From: Streptomyces coeruleorubidus
GTDB lineage: Bacteria; Actinomycetota; Actinomycetes; Streptomycetales; Streptomycetaceae
Assembly (NCBI RefSeq): GCF_008705135.1
Contig: NZ_CP023694.1
Span: forward strand, 6,491,001-6,555,000
DNA length: 64,000 nt
Direction of reading: 5' to 3'
Shown: piece by piece, positions 35,386 through 45,573 of the stretch
Numbering within the stretch: the stretch's first letter is position 1
How the letters are laid out: each line of letters begins with the position of its first letter
Notes under the pieces: generated by a model
What the model saw: only the letters and a program-made list of their open reading frames with translations
Told to the model about the DNA's origin: nothing
The model's database searches: none
Position numbers and translations under genes: made by a program

Positions 35386-35973
35386 TCAGTCCATGCCCTG
35401 AGGCACGAAGTGGCCGATCAGCAGCGCCAGTCGGCGCTCGTGCGCCTCCTCGGGCAGCCGGCCGCTGCGCATCAGGGTCACCAGCCCGTGCAGCCCCGCC
35501 CAGTACGTCTCCGTCAGCAGCCCCGTGTCCTCGCCCTCGGCCGCGATCGGCTCGACGGCCTGCAGTAGTTCGCCGAAGGCGTCCTGCAAGGCCGCCGGCG
35601 CCTCGGGTGTGGCGAACGGCAGGTCCACGGGGAGCGTGAAGATCGCGTCGTAGAGCGCGGGCCGCCGCCGGGCGAAGGCGGTGTACGCGCCGCCCACCGC
35701 CGCCAGCGCCTCGCGGGCGCTCCCGGCCGCCGTGCGCGCCGCCCGAAGCTCGTCTGCCAAGTCCGCGCAGCCCTGTACCGCCACCGCGGCCATGATCGCG
35801 CCCTTGCCCTTGAAGTGGCTGTAGAGGACCGGCTGGCTGTACTCGATCTCCTCGGCCAGCCGGCGCGTGGTCACCGCGTCCCAGCCTTCCGCCTCCGCCA
35901 GTTCCCGTGCGGCCGTCACGATCAGCCGCTCGCGTTCCGCTCGTTCGCGCTCCCGGCGCGTCTGGATCGTCAT
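35386..35973 (-). CDS. TetR-family regulator
   Basis: 195 residues. The N-terminal helix-turn-helix is clear (LIVTAARELAEAEGWDAV, TTRRLAEEIEYSQPVLYSHFKG). The C-terminal domain carries the TetR_C-like stretch FARRRPALYDAIFTLPVDLPFAT. It is divergent from a DUF4267 membrane protein gene, and the gap holds two copies of a CTAGC-NNN-GCTAG palindrome, a typical layout for an autoregulated TetR/target pair. Confidence 0.92.
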   Translation of the reverse strand: MTIQTRRERERAERERLIVTAARELAEAEGWDAVTTRRLAEEIEYSQPVLYSHFKGKGAIMAAVAVQGCADLADELRAARTAAGSAREALAAVGGAYTAFARRRPALYDAIFTLPVDLPFATPEAPAALQDAFGELLQAVEPIAAEGEDTGLLTETYWAGLHGLVTLMRSGRLPEEAHERRLALLIGHFVPQGMD

Positions 35974-35982
35974 AGCGAAATT

Positions 35983-35995
35983 CTAGCACCGCTAG
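35983..35995. promoter_or_regulatory. TetR operator, copy 1
   Basis: CTAGCACCGCTAG: perfect 5-bp arms around 3 bp, 9 bp upstream of the TetR ATG, so binding would block the regulator's own transcription. Confidence 0.65.
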
Positions 35996-36032
35996 CGTTC
36001 CTGTCGGTGCTCTGCTAGCTTCGCTCCTATCC

Positions 36033-36045
36033 CTAGCGCCGCTAG
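36033..36045. promoter_or_regulatory. TetR operator, copy 2
   Basis: CTAGCGCCGCTAG, one base different from copy 1 and 15 bp before the DUF4267 GTG. A further GCTAGC half-site lies between the copies at 36014-36019. Confidence 0.65.
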
Positions 36046-36060
36046 AAAACGAGGAGAGAC

Positions 36061-36432
36061 GTGACCGTCACCGCGTACACCCTGGCCGTCGTGCTCAACC
36101 TGTTCTGCCTGTTCCTCGGCTACCGGTTCCTGTTCCAGCCCGCCTCTTCCGCCGCCGGGTACGGCGTTCCGGCCGACCCCGGGGGCGATGCCGGCCCCTA
36201 TCTGACGATCAAGGGCCTGCGGGACGGCACCTTCGGGCTCGTCGGTCTGGCGCTGCTCGCCTTCGCGGGGGCCCGGGCCGAGGCCTGGTTCATGCTCGCC
36301 GTGGCACTCGTCCCGCTCGGGGACACGCTGATCGTGCTGCGCCACGGCGGTACGAAGGCGGTGGCCTTCGGGATCCACTTCGCCACCGCGGTCGTCGTCC
36401 TGATCAGCGCCGGACTGCTCTTCGCGGTCTGA
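36061..36432 (+). CDS. DUF4267 small membrane protein
   Basis: 123 residues, GTG start with GAGGAGAG upstream. Four membrane helices (AYTLAVVLNLFCLFLGYRF, TFGLVGLALLAFAGA, AWFMLAVALVPLGDTLIVL, AFGIHFATAVVVLISAGLLF) and the family segment GLRDGTFG. The DUF4267 role is unknown; it is often the divergent target of a TetR regulator, as here. Confidence 0.85.
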   Translation: MTVTAYTLAVVLNLFCLFLGYRFLFQPASSAAGYGVPADPGGDAGPYLTIKGLRDGTFGLVGLALLAFAGARAEAWFMLAVALVPLGDTLIVLRHGGTKAVAFGIHFATAVVVLISAGLLFAV

Positions 36433-36606
36433 GTGCGCCCCAGCCTCAGCCGGAGGTTCGCAGACGTCGTTCGCCCTCGGTGAGGTGCCCCCGAGGTCTG
36501 GGGGAACCGCCGTCACTGACCGGCGTGGCAAACCGTTTCACGGGCACGGCCCCCTGCCCCATAGGATTAGGCCACACCACATTCACTCACCCCAGAGGAT
36601 CGCTGC

Positions 36607-36903
36607 ATGCCTGGCATCACGCGCGAGGAGGTCGCCCACCTCGCCCGGCTGGCGCGTCTGGAGCTGAAGCCCGAAGAGCTCGACCACTTCGCGGGACAGC
36701 TGGACGACATCATCGGCGCGGTAGCCCGCGTCAGCGAGGTCGCCGACCAAGACGTACCGCCGACCTCGCACCCGCTCCCGCTGACGAACGTCATGCGCCC
36801 GGACGAGGTCCGTCCCTCGCTCACCCCCGAGCAGGCGCTCTCCGGAGCCCCGGCACAGGAGCAGCAGCGTTTCAAGGTGCCGCAGATCCTGGGGGAGGAG
36901 TAA
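36607..36903 (+). CDS. gatC: aspartyl/glutamyl-tRNA amidotransferase subunit C
   Basis: 98 residues, ATG with AGAGGA upstream. Small subunit that holds GatA and GatB together in the enzyme that turns Glu-tRNA(Gln) or Asp-tRNA(Asn) into the correct amidated tRNA. Typical segments are REEVAHLARLARLELKPEEL and LTNVMRPDEVRPSLTPEQALSGAP. First gene of the gat unit; the gatA ATG follows 6 bp after its stop. A TAGGAT about 40 nt upstream is a possible -10 box. Confidence 0.97.
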   Translation: MPGITREEVAHLARLARLELKPEELDHFAGQLDDIIGAVARVSEVADQDVPPTSHPLPLTNVMRPDEVRPSLTPEQALSGAPAQEQQRFKVPQILGEE

Positions 36904-36909
36904 CCCGCC

Positions 36910-38405
<1,496 letters not shown>

Positions 38406-38409
<4 letters not shown>

Positions 38410-38645
38410 GCGCACTGTCCAAGGCCAAGGGCTTCAAGAGCTCCAAGTCCGGTCTGTACATCTCGATGGCCACGTCGGCCTTCGGCGCCGTCGGCGTCTA
38501 CAAGCAGATCAAGAAGGCCCGCGGAGACAACGACACGCTGCGGCTGCTCGACGCCGTCGTGACCGGTGCCGCGGTCGTCACCAACCTGGCCATTCTCTAC
38601 CGCGAGCTGAAGCGGCTGGGCGACGATGACGTCCTGCTGGGCTGA
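38406..38645 (+). CDS. small membrane protein inside the gat operon
   Basis: 79 residues from the GTG at 38406, which overlaps the gatA stop (GTGA), so it is translated with gatA; gatB starts 15 bp after its stop. A basic, Ser-rich start (SKAKGFKSSKSGLY) leads to one or two hydrophobic stretches (ISMATSAFGAVGVY; LLDAVVTGAAVVTNLAILY) and a charged end. It is not a known Gat subunit. From memory a similar small gene sits here in other streptomycetes. Confidence 0.75.
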
Positions 38646-38660
38646 GAGGGAAGTTTCACC

Positions 38661-40175
38661 GTGACCACCACGACAGACCTGGTGTCGTACGAGGAAGCAC
38701 TCGCGTCGTACGACCCCGTCATGGGCCTCGAGGTCCATGTCGAACTCGGCACCAAGACCAAGATGTTCTGCGGCTGTTCGACCGCCCTCGGGCAGGACGC
38801 CAACGCGCAGACCTGTCCCGTCTGCCTCGGCCTGCCCGGCGCGCTCCCGGTCGTCAACGCGACCGGCGTCGAGTCCGCGATCAAGATCGGCCTCGCGCTG
38901 AACTGCGAGATCGCCGAGTGGTGCCGCTTCGCCCGGAAGAACTACTTCTATCCGGACATGCCGAAGAACTTCCAGACCTCCCAGTACGACGAGCCGATCG
39001 CCTTCAACGGCTACCTCGACGTACAGCTGGAGGACGGCGAGACCTTCCGCGTGGAGATCGAGCGCGCCCACATGGAGGAGGACACCGGCAAGTCCACGCA
39101 CGTGGGCGGTGCGACGGGCCGTATCCACGGCGCCTCGCACTCGCTCCTGGACTACAACCGCGCCGGCATCCCGCTCATCGAGATCGTCACCAAGCCGATC
39201 GAGGGCGCGGGGGAGCGTGCTCCCGAGGTGGCGAAGGCGTACGTCCGTGAGCTGCGCGAGGTCATCAGGGCGCTCGGCGTCTCCGAGGCCCGCATGGAGA
39301 TGGGCCAGATGCGCTGCGACGTGAACCTGTCGCTGCGCCCGAACGGCACCGAGAAGTTCGGCACGCGTTCCGAGACGAAGAACGTCAACTCGCTGCGGTC
39401 CGTGGAGCGCGCGGCCCGCTTCGAGATCCAGCGGCACGCGGCCGTGCTCAGCGGCGGCGGGACGATCGTCCAGGAAACCCGGCACTTCCACGAGGACACG
39501 GGGTCGACGACCTCGGGCCGCGTGAAGGAGGAGGCCGAGGACTACCGGTACTTCCCGGAGCCCGACCTCGTCCCGGTGGCCCCCTCCCGCGAGTGGGTCG
39601 AGAAGCTGCGGGCCGCGCTGCCCGAGCTGCCGCTGGTCCGCCGCAGCCGGCTCCGCGAGGAGTGGGGCGTCTCGGCCACCGACATGCAGGCGATCCTCAA
39701 CGCCGGTGCGCTGGAGCCCATCGTCGCCACCATCGAGGCCGGGGCCGACGCCGCCTCCGCCCGCAAGTGGTGGATGGGCGAGCTGGCCCGCAGCGCCAAC
39801 GAGTCGGGCAAGACGCTCGACGAGCTGGCGATCACGCCGCAGCAGGTCGCCCGCGTCACCGAGCTGGTGGCGAAGGGTGACCTGAACGACAAGCTGGCCC
39901 GTCAGGTCATCGAAGGCGTTCTCGCGGGCGAAGGCACCCCGGACGAGGTCGTCGACAAGCGGGGTCTGAAGGTGGTCTCCGACGAGGGCGCGCTCACCGC
40001 CGCCGTCGACGAGGCCATCGCCGGCAACCCGGCCATCGCGGACAAGATCCGCGGCGGCAAGGTGGCGGCGGCCGGCGCGCTGGTCGGCGCGGTCATGAAG
40101 GCGACCCGGGGGCAGGCCGACGCGGCCCGCGTCAAGGAGCTGATCCTTCAGAAGCTGGGCGTCAGCGAGGGCTGA
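38661..40175 (+). CDS. gatB: aspartyl/glutamyl-tRNA amidotransferase subunit B
   Basis: 504 residues, GTG start with AGAGGGAAG upstream. It activates and amidates the mischarged tRNA. The N-terminal cradle has VMGLEVHVELGTKTKMFCGCS, and CPVCLGLPGALPVVN adds two more cysteines of the expected Zn site. RKNYFYPDMPKNFQ and AHMEEDTGKSTH are further conserved stretches, and the C-terminal helical tail domain is complete. It ends the gat unit, followed by a strong terminator. Confidence 0.98.
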   Translation: MTTTTDLVSYEEALASYDPVMGLEVHVELGTKTKMFCGCSTALGQDANAQTCPVCLGLPGALPVVNATGVESAIKIGLALNCEIAEWCRFARKNYFYPDMPKNFQTSQYDEPIAFNGYLDVQLEDGETFRVEIERAHMEEDTGKSTHVGGATGRIHGASHSLLDYNRAGIPLIEIVTKPIEGAGERAPEVAKAYVRELREVIRALGVSEARMEMGQMRCDVNLSLRPNGTEKFGTRSETKNVNSLRSVERAARFEIQRHAAVLSGGGTIVQETRHFHEDTGSTTSGRVKEEAEDYRYFPEPDLVPVAPSREWVEKLRAALPELPLVRRSRLREEWGVSATDMQAILNAGALEPIVATIEAGADAASARKWWMGELARSANESGKTLDELAITPQQVARVTELVAKGDLNDKLARQVIEGVLAGEGTPDEVVDKRGLKVVSDEGALTAAVDEAIAGNPAIADKIRGGKVAAAGALVGAVMKATRGQADAARVKELILQKLGVSEG

Positions 40176-40194
40176 GCCCTTCCGCGGACCCGAC

Positions 40195-40232
40195 AGAGGG
40201 GGGATGCGCCGGACCCGGTGCATCCCCCCTCT
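40195..40232. terminator. bidirectional terminator between gatB and the methyltransferase gene
   Basis: AGAGGGGGGATGC (40195-40207) pairs perfectly with GCATCCCCCCTCT (40220-40232) around 12 nt. It lies between two convergent genes. Confidence 0.8.
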
Positions 40233-40239
40233 CAGTCAC

Positions 40240-41043
40240 CTACGGGCGACGCCCCACGACCCGGACGAAGCCCAGCGTGCGGCCCTGGTCGAGGCGCAGC
40301 ATCTCGGCGCACTGTCCGGCCATCCGGACGTGCCACTCGTCCGTGTGCTCCTCGGCCACGACCTCGCACCACCGCAGCCAGTCGCGCCAGCCGTCGTCCA
40401 GCCAGTCGGCCGTCTCGACCTCCACGGTCCCGCTGCGGGTCCACTGGCGACGCCACCAGGCGGCCGAGTGGAAGCACCAGAAATCCGGCTCCCAGTACGG
40501 CTTGAGGTGCTCCGGCGGCTCGGTGCCGTCGATCTCCTCGCGCAGCGCCGGTACGACGACCCCGATCCGCCCGCCCAGCTTCAGCAGCCGGGTCAGCCTG
40601 GGCAGATACAGGTCGTCGGTGCCGAAGTACTGGTACGCGTCGACGGAGACGATCGCGTCGAAGCCGCCCTCTCCGAACGGCAGGTCGTGCGCCTCGGCGT
40701 ACACGGGCAGGACGCGGTCCGCGACGCCGGCCTCGGTGATACGAGCCGCGTTCTCACCGGGCTTGACCCACAGGTCGGCGGCGGTGACCTGAACGTCGTA
40801 CTCCTTGGCGAGGAAGATCGACGTCATGGCGCGGCCGCAGCCCAGGTCGAGCACGCGGGAGCCGGGGCTCAGGGTGTCGAGCCCCAGGGCCGGGGCCAGC
40901 CACTCCAGCAGCCACAGCGCGTGCGGGCCCATCTGGTTCTCGATGGTCCAGCGGGCGTCGTACCGGTTGCTGCGCGGGTAACGGGGGTGGCTGACGCGGT
41001 CAGTGAGGGGGTCGTTCGAGGTCCGGGAAGTGATGTCCGACAT
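40240..41043 (-). CDS. class I SAM-dependent methyltransferase
   Basis: 267 residues, ATG with AAGGAG upstream. Motif I is SRVLDLGCGRAMTSIFLAKEY, followed by VTAADLWVKP and FDAIVSVDAYQYFG. It resembles small-molecule methyltransferases (methyltransferase_11/25 type) with WF/Trp-rich C-terminal segments (SAAWWRRQW, WLDDGWRDWLRWCE). Substrate unknown; no biosynthetic neighbours suggest one. Confidence 0.87.
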   Translation of the reverse strand: MSDITSRTSNDPLTDRVSHPRYPRSNRYDARWTIENQMGPHALWLLEWLAPALGLDTLSPGSRVLDLGCGRAMTSIFLAKEYDVQVTAADLWVKPGENAARITEAGVADRVLPVYAEAHDLPFGEGGFDAIVSVDAYQYFGTDDLYLPRLTRLLKLGGRIGVVVPALREEIDGTEPPEHLKPYWEPDFWCFHSAAWWRRQWTRSGTVEVETADWLDDGWRDWLRWCEVVAEEHTDEWHVRMAGQCAEMLRLDQGRTLGFVRVVGRRP

Positions 41044-41220
41044 CGGTGAACGGGCTCCTTGAGTCCTTGAGGAAGAAAGGGGATGCGTCGGAGCTCGGTC
41101 GGACCGTCAAACAATGCACCTGCTTCGGCCGGGCGGCGGGGTGCCGCGGGCGTACCTCGGACCAGCGGACGCTAACAGCCGGTGCGTCGGCCCCGCACTC
41201 GGTTTTCCCACCCGACGCGC

Positions 41221-41226
41221 TACCGT
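41221..41226 (+). promoter_or_regulatory. candidate -10 box of a leaderless gene
   Basis: TACCGT lies 7 nt before the ATG at 41234, the same geometry as at 44646 and 51520. Confidence 0.45.
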
Positions 41227-41233
41227 CTCGGCC

Positions 41234-41665
41234 ATGAGTGGACGCGCTGATTCCGACACCGATCCTGAGATAACGGACCCGGGGGCAGCCGCCGCGCAGG
41301 ACACCGAGCCGGAGGCCGTGCCGATCGACGCCGACGAGCCGGACGACACCGATGAGCCGGACGACACCGATGAGCCGGACGACGTCGACGAGCCGGACGA
41401 CGGTGCCGACGATGCGGCGGAAGGCGCGCGGCGGGCCCGCTGGACGGCCGCCGGCACCGGCACCGTTCTGGCCATGGCGGGTCTGGCCGCGGCGCTGCTC
41501 CGCCTCACCCGCTCCGCACCCGCACTCGTCCCGGCGGCGTACGCCGGCGGAGCGGCCGTCTGCGCGGGTGCCGCCGTGCTGGGCTCCCGGGGACGCACCC
41601 GGCGGGCGCTGTGGCTGCTGATCGTCGGCGTGATGGTGATGGCGCTGGGGGACCAGTTCGACTGA
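41234..41665 (+). CDS. membrane protein with acidic DEPDD repeats
   Basis: 143 residues. The first ~65 are very acidic and include four DEPDD units in tandem. Three hydrophobic segments follow (GTGTVLAMAGLAAALLRL; AAYAGGAAVCAGAAVLGS; ALWLLIVGVMVMALGDQF). No known family recognised. The acidic part probably lies outside the membrane core as a flexible tail. Confidence 0.75.
   Translation: MSGRADSDTDPEITDPGAAAAQDTEPEAVPIDADEPDDTDEPDDTDEPDDVDEPDDGADDAAEGARRARWTAAGTGTVLAMAGLAAALLRLTRSAPALVPAAYAGGAAVCAGAAVLGSRGRTRRALWLLIVGVMVMALGDQFD
41333..41401 (+). repeat. 18-bp tandem repeat coding DEPDDT
   Basis: Units at 41333-41350, 41351-41368 and 41369-41386 plus a partial fourth to 41401. The copies differ by single bases. 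In-frame, so copy-number change would only alter the acidic tail length. Confidence 0.85.
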
Positions 41666-41823
41666 TCCCTCCCGCTGTGAATAAGCCCACGAAACCGACA
41701 AATGATCTCGTAGGGCTGTAAGAGTGATTCCGCATTGCTCATGCGTTCTTTGCGGGCTGTTCAGTTCTTGGACGACTGCTCCCGGTCAAAGATCCACAAA
41801 AAGTCATCCTGGGAGCACGTTTC

Positions 41824-44070
41824 GTGGCAGCCCTAGCACGCTGGTGTGTCCGACGCCGTCTGGTCACTGTTCTGCTCTGGCTCCTCGCCTTCGCGGGGGT
41901 GGCCGCGGGCGCCGCGGCCGCCGGATCCGCGTACTCGAACGACTACCGGGTCCCCGGCACCGAGTCGGGCCGCGCCATCCAGCTGCTGCACGAGGGCTTC
42001 CCGCAGCTCGGCGGCGACAGCGACACCGTCGTCTGGCACACCACGTCCGCCAGCGTCCGCGCCGCCGACGTCGAGCAGACGATGACCCGCGCCCTGGAAC
42101 GCGTCGAGAACCTGCCCGGCGTGGCCTCCGTGACCAGCCCCTACGACGGCCCGGGCGCGGGACGCGTCAGCCCGGACGGCCGTACGGCGTACGCCACGGT
42201 CACCTTCGACGACCAGGCGCAGGACGTCAGCCGGTCCGAGGCGCAGGCCGTCGTCGACACCGCGAAGAGCGCGGAGACCGACGGGCTCCAGGTGGAGCTG
42301 GGCGGCAGCGCCGTCGCGCTCACCGAGTCCTCCGGCGGGCACGTCGCCGAGATCGTCGGGGTGGTCGTCGCCGCGGTCGTGCTGTTCCTCGCCTTCGGCT
42401 CGCTCGCCGCCTCACTGCTGCCCATCGCCACCGCCCTGGTCGGCGTCGGCACCGCCTACGCCGGGATCGTGCTGCTCGGGCATGTGATGACCGTCGCCGA
42501 CTTCGCGCCCATGCTCGGCATGCTCATCGGGCTCGGCGTCGGCATCGACTACGCGCTGTTCATCGTGACGAGACACCGGCGCGGGCTGAAACGCGGGCTG
42601 TCCGTCACCGAGGCGGCCACCAGCGCCGTCGCGACCACGGGACGGGCGGTCGTCTTCGCGGGTGCCACCGTTTGCATCGCCCTGCTGGGCATGCTGATCC
42701 TGCGGCTGAGCTTCCTCAACGGCGTCGCCATCGCCGCCAGCCTGACCGTGATCCTCACCGTCGCGGCCTCCGTGACGCTGCTGCCCGCCCTGCTGTCCCT
42801 CATCGGCATGCGGGCGCTCAGCCGCCGCGAGCGCCGCCGCCTGGCGGAGCACGGGCCCGAACCCGAGCTGCCCACGGGCTTCGCCGCCCGCTGGTCGGCG
42901 TTCGTGGAGCGCCACCCCAAGGTGCTCGGGGCGGTGGCGCTGGTGGTCATGGCCGTCCTCGCGCTGCCCACGTCCTCCCTGCACCTGGGCACCTCCGACC
43001 AGGGCAACGACCCGAAGACGTCCACCACCCGCCAGGCCTACGACTTCCTCGCCGACGGCTTCGGCCCCGGCGTCAACGGCCCGCTCACCCTCGTCACGAA
43101 GGTCGACGGAGCCGACGACAAGCTCGCCCTGGACAACCTCGACGGCACGCTCCGGGCCACCGAGGGCGTCGCCTCGGTGACACCGGTGACGTTCGGCTCC
43201 GGCGGCCACACCGCGTACCTCACCGTCGTACCGGAGTCCTCGCCGCAGTCGAAGCAGACCAGCGACCTCGTCGACCGGCTGCGCGACGAGGTGCTGCCCC
43301 GCGCCGAGGCGGGCACCTCGCTCGACACGCAGGTCGGCGGCATGACGGCCGGCTACGACGACTTCGCCGACGTCATCGTCTCCAAGCTGCCCGTCTTCAT
43401 CGGGGTGGTGATCGGCCTGGGCTGTCTGCTTCTCCTGCTCGCCTTCCGGTCGATCGGCATCCCGCTGAAGGCCGCCGCGATGAACGTCGCCGCCGTGGCC
43501 TCCGCCTTCGGGGTGGTCGTCGCGATGTTCCAGTGGGGCTGGGGCAGCGAACTGCTCGGCCTCGGCAGCGCGGGGCCCATCGAACCCTTCCTGCCCGTGA
43601 TCATGGTGTCGGTGCTCTTCGGCCTGTCCATGGACTACCAGGTGTTCCTGGTGAGCCGGATGTACGAGGAGTGGCTGGAGACCGGCGACAACCGGCGTGC
43701 CGTCCGGGTCGGCCTCGCCGAGACCAGCCGGGTGATCAACTCGGCGGCAGTGATCATGATCTCCGTCTTCCTCGCCTTCGTCCTCAGCGGCGACCGTGTG
43801 ATCGCCATGTTCGGCATCGCCCTGGCCGCCGCCGTCGCCCTGGACGCCTTCGTCCTGCGGACGCTCCTCGTCCCCGCGCTCATGCACATGCTCGGCGGCG
43901 CCAACTGGTGGCTGCCCCGCTGGCTCGACAAACGCCTGCCGCGGATCAGCATCGAACCGCCCGAGGCCCGGGCCGCCCATGAGAGGCTGGCCGCCGCGAC
44001 GGACGCCGAGGTGGCGGACGTGCTGGCGGAGGAGGAGCGGCAGCGGGATGTACGCGATATCCCTGGGTGA
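41824..44070 (+). CDS. MMPL/RND-type membrane transporter
   Basis: 748 residues, GTG start with GGGAG upstream. N-terminal helix (LVTVLLWLLAFAGVAAGAAA), then a large extracellular loop, a block of five helices around GVGIDYALFIVTRHRRGL, a second loop (LHLGTSDQGNDPKTS...), and a second helix block with LFGLSMDYQVFLVSRMYEEW. The paired GxxxDYxxF/L-xxRxR motifs are the MMPL hallmark. These carriers move lipids, siderophores or drugs using the proton gradient. The 3' end overlaps the GNAT gene by 23 bp. Confidence 0.93.
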   Translation: MAALARWCVRRRLVTVLLWLLAFAGVAAGAAAAGSAYSNDYRVPGTESGRAIQLLHEGFPQLGGDSDTVVWHTTSASVRAADVEQTMTRALERVENLPGVASVTSPYDGPGAGRVSPDGRTAYATVTFDDQAQDVSRSEAQAVVDTAKSAETDGLQVELGGSAVALTESSGGHVAEIVGVVVAAVVLFLAFGSLAASLLPIATALVGVGTAYAGIVLLGHVMTVADFAPMLGMLIGLGVGIDYALFIVTRHRRGLKRGLSVTEAATSAVATTGRAVVFAGATVCIALLGMLILRLSFLNGVAIAASLTVILTVAASVTLLPALLSLIGMRALSRRERRRLAEHGPEPELPTGFAARWSAFVERHPKVLGAVALVVMAVLALPTSSLHLGTSDQGNDPKTSTTRQAYDFLADGFGPGVNGPLTLVTKVDGADDKLALDNLDGTLRATEGVASVTPVTFGSGGHTAYLTVVPESSPQSKQTSDLVDRLRDEVLPRAEAGTSLDTQVGGMTAGYDDFADVIVSKLPVFIGVVIGLGCLLLLLAFRSIGIPLKAAAMNVAAVASAFGVVVAMFQWGWGSELLGLGSAGPIEPFLPVIMVSVLFGLSMDYQVFLVSRMYEEWLETGDNRRAVRVGLAETSRVINSAAVIMISVFLAFVLSGDRVIAMFGIALAAAVALDAFVLRTLLVPALMHMLGGANWWLPRWLDKRLPRISIEPPEARAAHERLAAATDAEVADVLAEEERQRDVRDIPG

Positions 44071-44623
44071 CGACGGCGCGGAACTGCGGCCCCTGGAGCC
44101 CTGGCACGCGGAGGAGTTCTTCGCGCACCTGGAGCGGGGCCGGGACTTCATCGGGCGGTTCATCAACTTCGGGTCGCAGGAGACCGACGTGGAGTCCGCG
44201 CGGGCCATGCTCCAGCGGTACGCCGAGATGCGCGCCGCCGACACCCGCTCGCTGCACGGACTGTGGCTGAACGGCAAGCTCGTGGGCGGCGTGCTGTTCC
44301 TGAACTTCGACGCCGCTAGCGGAAACTGCGAGGTCGGCTGCTGGCTGGAGCCCGCCGGGACCGGGCGTGGTCTGGTCACCCGGGCCATGCGCGTCCTCAT
44401 CGACTGGGCGGTCGAGGAGCGCGGCATCCACCGGATCGAGTGGGTCGCCGCCTCGGGCAACCAGCCGAGCCTGAACGTGGCCCGGCGCCTGGGCATGACC
44501 CGCGACGGTGTGCGGCGCGAGGCCCACCCCTATGGTGGCGTACGGCACGACCTCGAAGTCTGGTCGGTGCTGGCACCCGAGTGGCGCGCGGCACGCGCGC
44601 GGGCCGCTCACGACGATCATTAA
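44048..44623 (+). CDS. GNAT-family N-acetyltransferase (RimJ/RimL-like)
   Basis: 191 residues from the ATG at 44048, which lies inside the MMPL gene (23-bp overlap). RimL-like layout: AELRPLEPWHAEEFFAHLERG, then acetyl-CoA binding EVGCWLEPAGTGRGLVTRAMRVLIDWA, and HRIEWVAASGNQPSLNVARRLGM. It is likely to acetylate an amine on a protein or small molecule. The overlap suggests joint translation with the transporter. Confidence 0.88.
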   Translation: MYAISLGDDGAELRPLEPWHAEEFFAHLERGRDFIGRFINFGSQETDVESARAMLQRYAEMRAADTRSLHGLWLNGKLVGGVLFLNFDAASGNCEVGCWLEPAGTGRGLVTRAMRVLIDWAVEERGIHRIEWVAASGNQPSLNVARRLGMTRDGVRREAHPYGGVRHDLEVWSVLAPEWRAARARAAHDDH

Positions 44624-44645
44624 GAGACTTCTCAGACAGCGACCC

Positions 44646-44651
44646 TACGGT
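44646..44651 (+). promoter_or_regulatory. candidate -10 box of a leaderless gene
   Basis: TACGGT lies 7 nt before the ATG at 44659. Confidence 0.45.
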
Positions 44652-44658
44652 GCGAGAC

Positions 44659-45189
44659 ATGGCAACGAACGCAGTGGACGAGACCGAGGCCACCGAGGCC
44701 ACGACCGACGAGAAGGCGGTGGACACCACCAAGTCCGACGAGGTGACCGAGACCGAGGTCCCGGCCGAGGCCGCCGAGACCAAGGAGGAGGGACCCTCCG
44801 GCGTCGGCCAGGGCGCTGCCGCCGTGGTCTCCGCGGCACTGGGCGTCGTCTCGCTCACCGGCAGCTGGCTCGGCACGGTGGCCGCCGCACGCCAGAACCT
44901 CATCGGTCAGCTGGAGACGGCGCAGAACGCGGACGTGGCCAAGCAGATCCAGGCGGTCTACGGCGACGCCTGGCAGACCACGGCCCTGTGGGGCGGCTTC
45001 TTCGCGCTGGTCGCGCTGGTCGTCGGCGTCGTGACGCTCGCCCGGCCGGCGTTCGGCACGCCCGGCAGGATCCAGGCCCCCTGGATCAAGTCGGTCGCCT
45101 GGGCAGGTGTCGCGCTCGGTGTGATCGGCCTGTTCCTGGCCGTCCTCAAGTACACCGGCATCCTGCTCGGACTGCCGTCGGCGAGCTGA
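44659..45189 (+). CDS. acidic-tailed membrane protein of unknown function
   Basis: 176 residues from the ATG at 44659; an in-frame GTG at 44650 overlaps the -10 box. The first ~45 residues are Glu/Thr-rich (VDETEATEATTDEKAVD). Three hydrophobic segments follow: GAAAVVSAALGVVSLTGSWL, ALWGGFFALVALVVGVVTLA, and SVAWAGVALGVIGLFLAVLK. The design, an acidic tail plus three helices, parallels the protein encoded at 41234. No family recognised. Confidence 0.75.
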   Translation: MATNAVDETEATEATTDEKAVDTTKSDEVTETEVPAEAAETKEEGPSGVGQGAAAVVSAALGVVSLTGSWLGTVAAARQNLIGQLETAQNADVAKQIQAVYGDAWQTTALWGGFFALVALVVGVVTLARPAFGTPGRIQAPWIKSVAWAGVALGVIGLFLAVLKYTGILLGLPSAS

Positions 45190-45387
45190 GTCACCGCAGG
45201 TCCTGAGGGGTCTTAGGGAATCCGTGAGCACCTTACGGAGGCCCTGAGGCCCCTCAGCCGTGTCTAAGGCCCCGACCGCCCCCGAAGATGCGGAACTCTC
45301 CCGATGTGGCAGCCCCGCCTGGCAGACGAAGGTGGAGGCATCGCAGAAAGCGAAGCCCTCCCACCCGACTCTCACCAAGGACACGCC

Positions 45388-45573
45388 ATGTACGAGTACG
45401 AGTTCCAGCAGCTGCGCGCCACCGACCTCATCCGCCGCGCCGACCACGAGCGCCAGATCCGCGAGGCCGCCCGGGCCCGCCGCGCCGCCCGTGGCGAAGC
45501 CGCCGAAAGCTCCGCCGAGCACGAGAGCCATAGCCGCCGCTTGCGCAGGCCGCGGTCCGCCCGGACGGCGTGA
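45388..45573 (+). CDS. small basic protein coupled to the LuxR regulator
   Basis: 61 residues from the ATG at 45388, with AAGGA 6 nt upstream. It starts MYEYEFQQLRATDLIRRAD and is helical and Arg-rich (REAARARRAARGEA), ending RRPRSARTA. The TGA overlaps the GTG of the next gene (GTGA), so the two are probably translated together. It could bind nucleic acid or the regulator; function unknown. Confidence 0.65.
   Translation: MYEYEFQQLRATDLIRRADHERQIREAARARRAARGEAAESSAEHESHSRRLRRPRSARTA

Noticed and set aside
45190..45387. Small ORF starting at 45288 before the coupled 61-residue protein
   Set aside because: Poor codon use and it overlaps the coding start of the better-supported ORF; the stretch also contains short palindromes (CTGAGG/CCTCAG) more like a terminator for the preceding gene.
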